NCBI RefSeq assembly: GCF_031457955.1 | Contig: NZ_JAVDXN010000002.1 | Span: forward strand, 186,001-250,000 | Direction: 5' to 3' | Length of the DNA: 64,000 bases | DNA from: Mixta sp031457955 | GTDB taxonomy: Bacteria > Pseudomonadota > Gammaproteobacteria > Enterobacterales > Enterobacteriaceae | Notes under the pieces: generated by a model | Databases searched by the model: none | Told to the model about the DNA's origin: nothing | Seen by the model: only the letters and a program-made list of their open reading frames with translations | Part shown: positions 62,500 through 64,000 of the stretch, one piece after another | Layout: every line of letters begins with the position of its first letter | How positions within the stretch are numbered: position 1 is the stretch's first letter | Program-made: the position numbers and the translations under genes

Positions 62500-63507
62500 A
62501 TGGGCGATAGCATTCTTTCACAGGCTGAGATTGACGCGCTTCTCAATGGCGACAGTGAAAGCGCGGAAGATGATAAGAATAAGAGTACGGGCGATGACAA
62601 TATTCGTCCGTACGATCCTAATACCCAGCGTCGCGTGGTGCGCGAGCGCCTGCAGGCGCTGGAAATTATCAACGAGCGTTTTGCGCGCCAGTTCCGTATG
62701 GGACTGTTTAACCTGTTGCGTCGTAGTCCGGACATCAGCGTTGGGGCGATTAAAATTCAGCCGTACCATGAATTTGCCCGTAACCTGCCGGTGCCGACCA
62801 ACCTGAACCTGATCCACCTGAAGCCGCTGCGCGGCACCGCGCTGTTCGTGTTTTCACCCAGCCTGGTGTTTATTGCGGTAGACAACCTGTTCGGTGGCGA
62901 TGGCCGCTTCCCGACCAAAGTTGAGGGGCGCGAATTTACCCATACGGAACAGCGCGTGATCCGTCGCATGCTGAAGCTGGCACTGGAAGGTTACAGCGAT
63001 GCATGGAAGGCGATTTATCCGCTGGATGTTGAATATGTGCGTTCGGAGATGCAGGTAAAATTTACCAACATCACCACATCGCCGAACGATATCGTGGTCA
63101 CCACGCCGTTCCAGGTGGAGATCGGTAACCTGGTGGGGGAATTCAATATTTGTATCCCCTTCAGCATGATCGAGCCGCTGCGTGAACTGCTGGTAAACCC
63201 GCCGCTGGAAAACTCACGCCAGGAAGACAGACACTGGCGCGATACGCTGGTGAAGCAGGTGCAGCACTCTGAACTGGAGTTGATTGCTAATTTTGCTGAC
63301 GTGTCGTTGCGTTTGTCACGCATCCTGCAGCTGAAGCCCGGCGATGTATTACCGATTGAAAAACCGGATCGCATTATCGCGCATGTTGATGGCGTTCCGG
63401 TTTTGACCAGCCAGTATGGTACCCAAAATGGACAATACGCGCTGCGTGTAGAACACTTGATTAATCCGATATTGAATTCGCTGAATGAGGAACAGCCCGA
63501 TGAGTGA
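62500..63507 (+). CDS. fliM: Flagellar motor switch protein FliM
   Basis: C-ring protein with the N-terminal CheY-binding segment (ILSQAEIDALLNG), middle CheC-like domain and C-terminal FliN-like domain. 335 residues (E. coli 334). 4 bp after fliL; overlaps fliN by 8 bp. Confidence 0.97.
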   Translation: MGDSILSQAEIDALLNGDSESAEDDKNKSTGDDNIRPYDPNTQRRVVRERLQALEIINERFARQFRMGLFNLLRRSPDISVGAIKIQPYHEFARNLPVPTNLNLIHLKPLRGTALFVFSPSLVFIAVDNLFGGDGRFPTKVEGREFTHTEQRVIRRMLKLALEGYSDAWKAIYPLDVEYVRSEMQVKFTNITTSPNDIVVTTPFQVEIGNLVGEFNICIPFSMIEPLRELLVNPPLENSRQEDRHWRDTLVKQVQHSELELIANFADVSLRLSRILQLKPGDVLPIEKPDRIIAHVDGVPVLTSQYGTQNGQYALRVEHLINPILNSLNEEQPDE

Positions 63508-63910
63508 CAGCAAAAATACGTCCGATGACAGCATCTCTGCGGACGATCTGTGGGCGGAGGCGATGAGTGAACAAGCCTCGACCGACAGCGCGTCATCCAC
63601 CGAGAGCGTGTTCAAGTCGCTGGACAGCAAAGATATCGGCGGTTCGCTGCAGGATATCGATCTGATTATGGATATTCCGGTCAAACTCACCGTTGAACTG
63701 GGCCGTACCAAGATGACGATCAAAGAGCTGCTGCGTTTGACGCAGGGTTCCGTGGTTGCGCTGGAAGGCCTTGCCGGTGAGCCGCTGGATATTCTGATTA
63801 ACGGTTACCTGATCGCCCAGGGTGAAGTGGTCGTGGTGAATGATAAATATGGTGTTCGTATCACCGATATCATCACGCCGTCTGAACGTATGCGTCGTCT
63901 GAGCCGCTAA
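63500..63910 (+). CDS. fliN: Flagellar motor switch protein FliN
   Basis: C-ring component of 137 residues with the SpoA-type C-terminal domain (LDIPVKLTVELGRT-like block IMDIPVKLTVELGRTKMTIK, LDILINGYLIAQGEVVVVND). ATG 63500 lies in the fliM end with GAGGAA upstream; a frame start at 63485 is less likely. Confidence 0.96.
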   Translation: MSDSKNTSDDSISADDLWAEAMSEQASTDSASSTESVFKSLDSKDIGGSLQDIDLIMDIPVKLTVELGRTKMTIKELLRLTQGSVVALEGLAGEPLDILINGYLIAQGEVVVVNDKYGVRITDIITPSERMRRLSR

Positions 63911-63912
63911 TA

Positions 63913-64000
63913 ATGAACAACAGCACCCAGCAGGCAACGACGCATCAGGCTCCCCCGCCCGCCTTCTCTACCGGCTCGGCCTTAACGCAGGTCAGCAGCG
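63913..64000 (+). CDS. fliO: Flagellar export protein FliO, 3' part missing
   Basis: ATG 63913, 2 bp after the fliN stop, opens a frame that runs off the window (MNNSTQQATTHQ, Pro/Ser/Thr-rich start). Position after fliN in the fliLMNOPQR order and the N terminus before a membrane helix make FliO likely; only 29 residues are visible. Confidence 0.75.
   Translation, partial: MNNSTQQATTHQAPPPAFSTGSALTQVSS

Overview
The window looks like a chromosomal segment from an enterobacterium, most likely of the Erwiniaceae (Pantoea, Mixta or Erwinia type). Gene content and order match the flagellar region III of enterics (tcy-dcyD-fliZ-fliA, fliC, fliDST, fliE/fliFGHIJKLMNO). The proteins closely resemble E. 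coli and Salmonella proteins. The composition is that of a moderately GC-rich enteric. Genus placement is inference. No intact phage, insertion sequence or CRISPR array was seen.

Layout. 0-16 kb is a metabolic and transport stretch: the 3' part of an MFS transporter, msrA, phoA with PHO boxes, a tRNA-Ser(GGA), phoH, the ferrous iron operon efeUOB with a near-perfect Fur box, the divergent putP/putA pair with PutA operator motifs between them, and an Rpn-family nuclease gene. At 16-23 kb come a membrane acyltransferase, the cystine importer tcyJLN, D-cysteine desulfhydrase dcyD, and the flagellar regulators fliZ and fliA, followed by a lone HNH nuclease. At 23.5-44 kb lies a sugar region: rmlA-rmlC-rmlD (dTDP-L-rhamnose, without rmlB), a trehalose/glycogen operon treZ-treY-glgX, an ATP-grasp gene, a Gfo/Idh/MocA oxidoreductase, a VioA-like sugar aminotransferase and two giant glycosyltransferases of about 1,160 and 1,229 residues. 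These abut two tandem flagellin genes (44-46 kb), each with its own sigma-28 promoter, followed by fliD-fliS-fliT. At 48.7-54.7 kb there is an accessory stretch of small genes: yedD, a DinI-family gene under a LexA box, a cold shock gene, an MliC-like lipoprotein, a GvpU-like protein, two tiny membrane proteins, a candidate small RNA, and tRNA-Lys(CUU) and tRNA-Gly(CCC). From 54.8 kb to the end runs the hook-basal-body/export cluster fliE / fliFGHIJKLMN and the start of fliO.

How it fits together. FliA made from this locus should read the sigma-28 sites in front of both fliC genes, fliD and fliA itself. The rhamnose genes, the VioA-like aminotransferase, the ATP-grasp and oxidoreductase genes and the two glycosyltransferases, all beside fliC, are best read as a flagellin glycosylation island. 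It could build a rhamnose plus 4-amino-4,6-dideoxyglucose (viosamine) glycan, as is known for Pseudomonas syringae flagellin. That reading is inference from gene families and location.

The most unusual non-coding structures are two tRNA-derived composite elements, one behind tRNA-Ser and one between tRNA-Lys and tRNA-Gly. Each carries an inverted copy of the tRNA T-arm, then a direct T-arm split by a 58-65 nt hairpin-rich insert ending in GAGTC, then a repeated tRNA 3' end. In some respects they resemble the tRNA-tail repeats of the E. coli tyrT operon.
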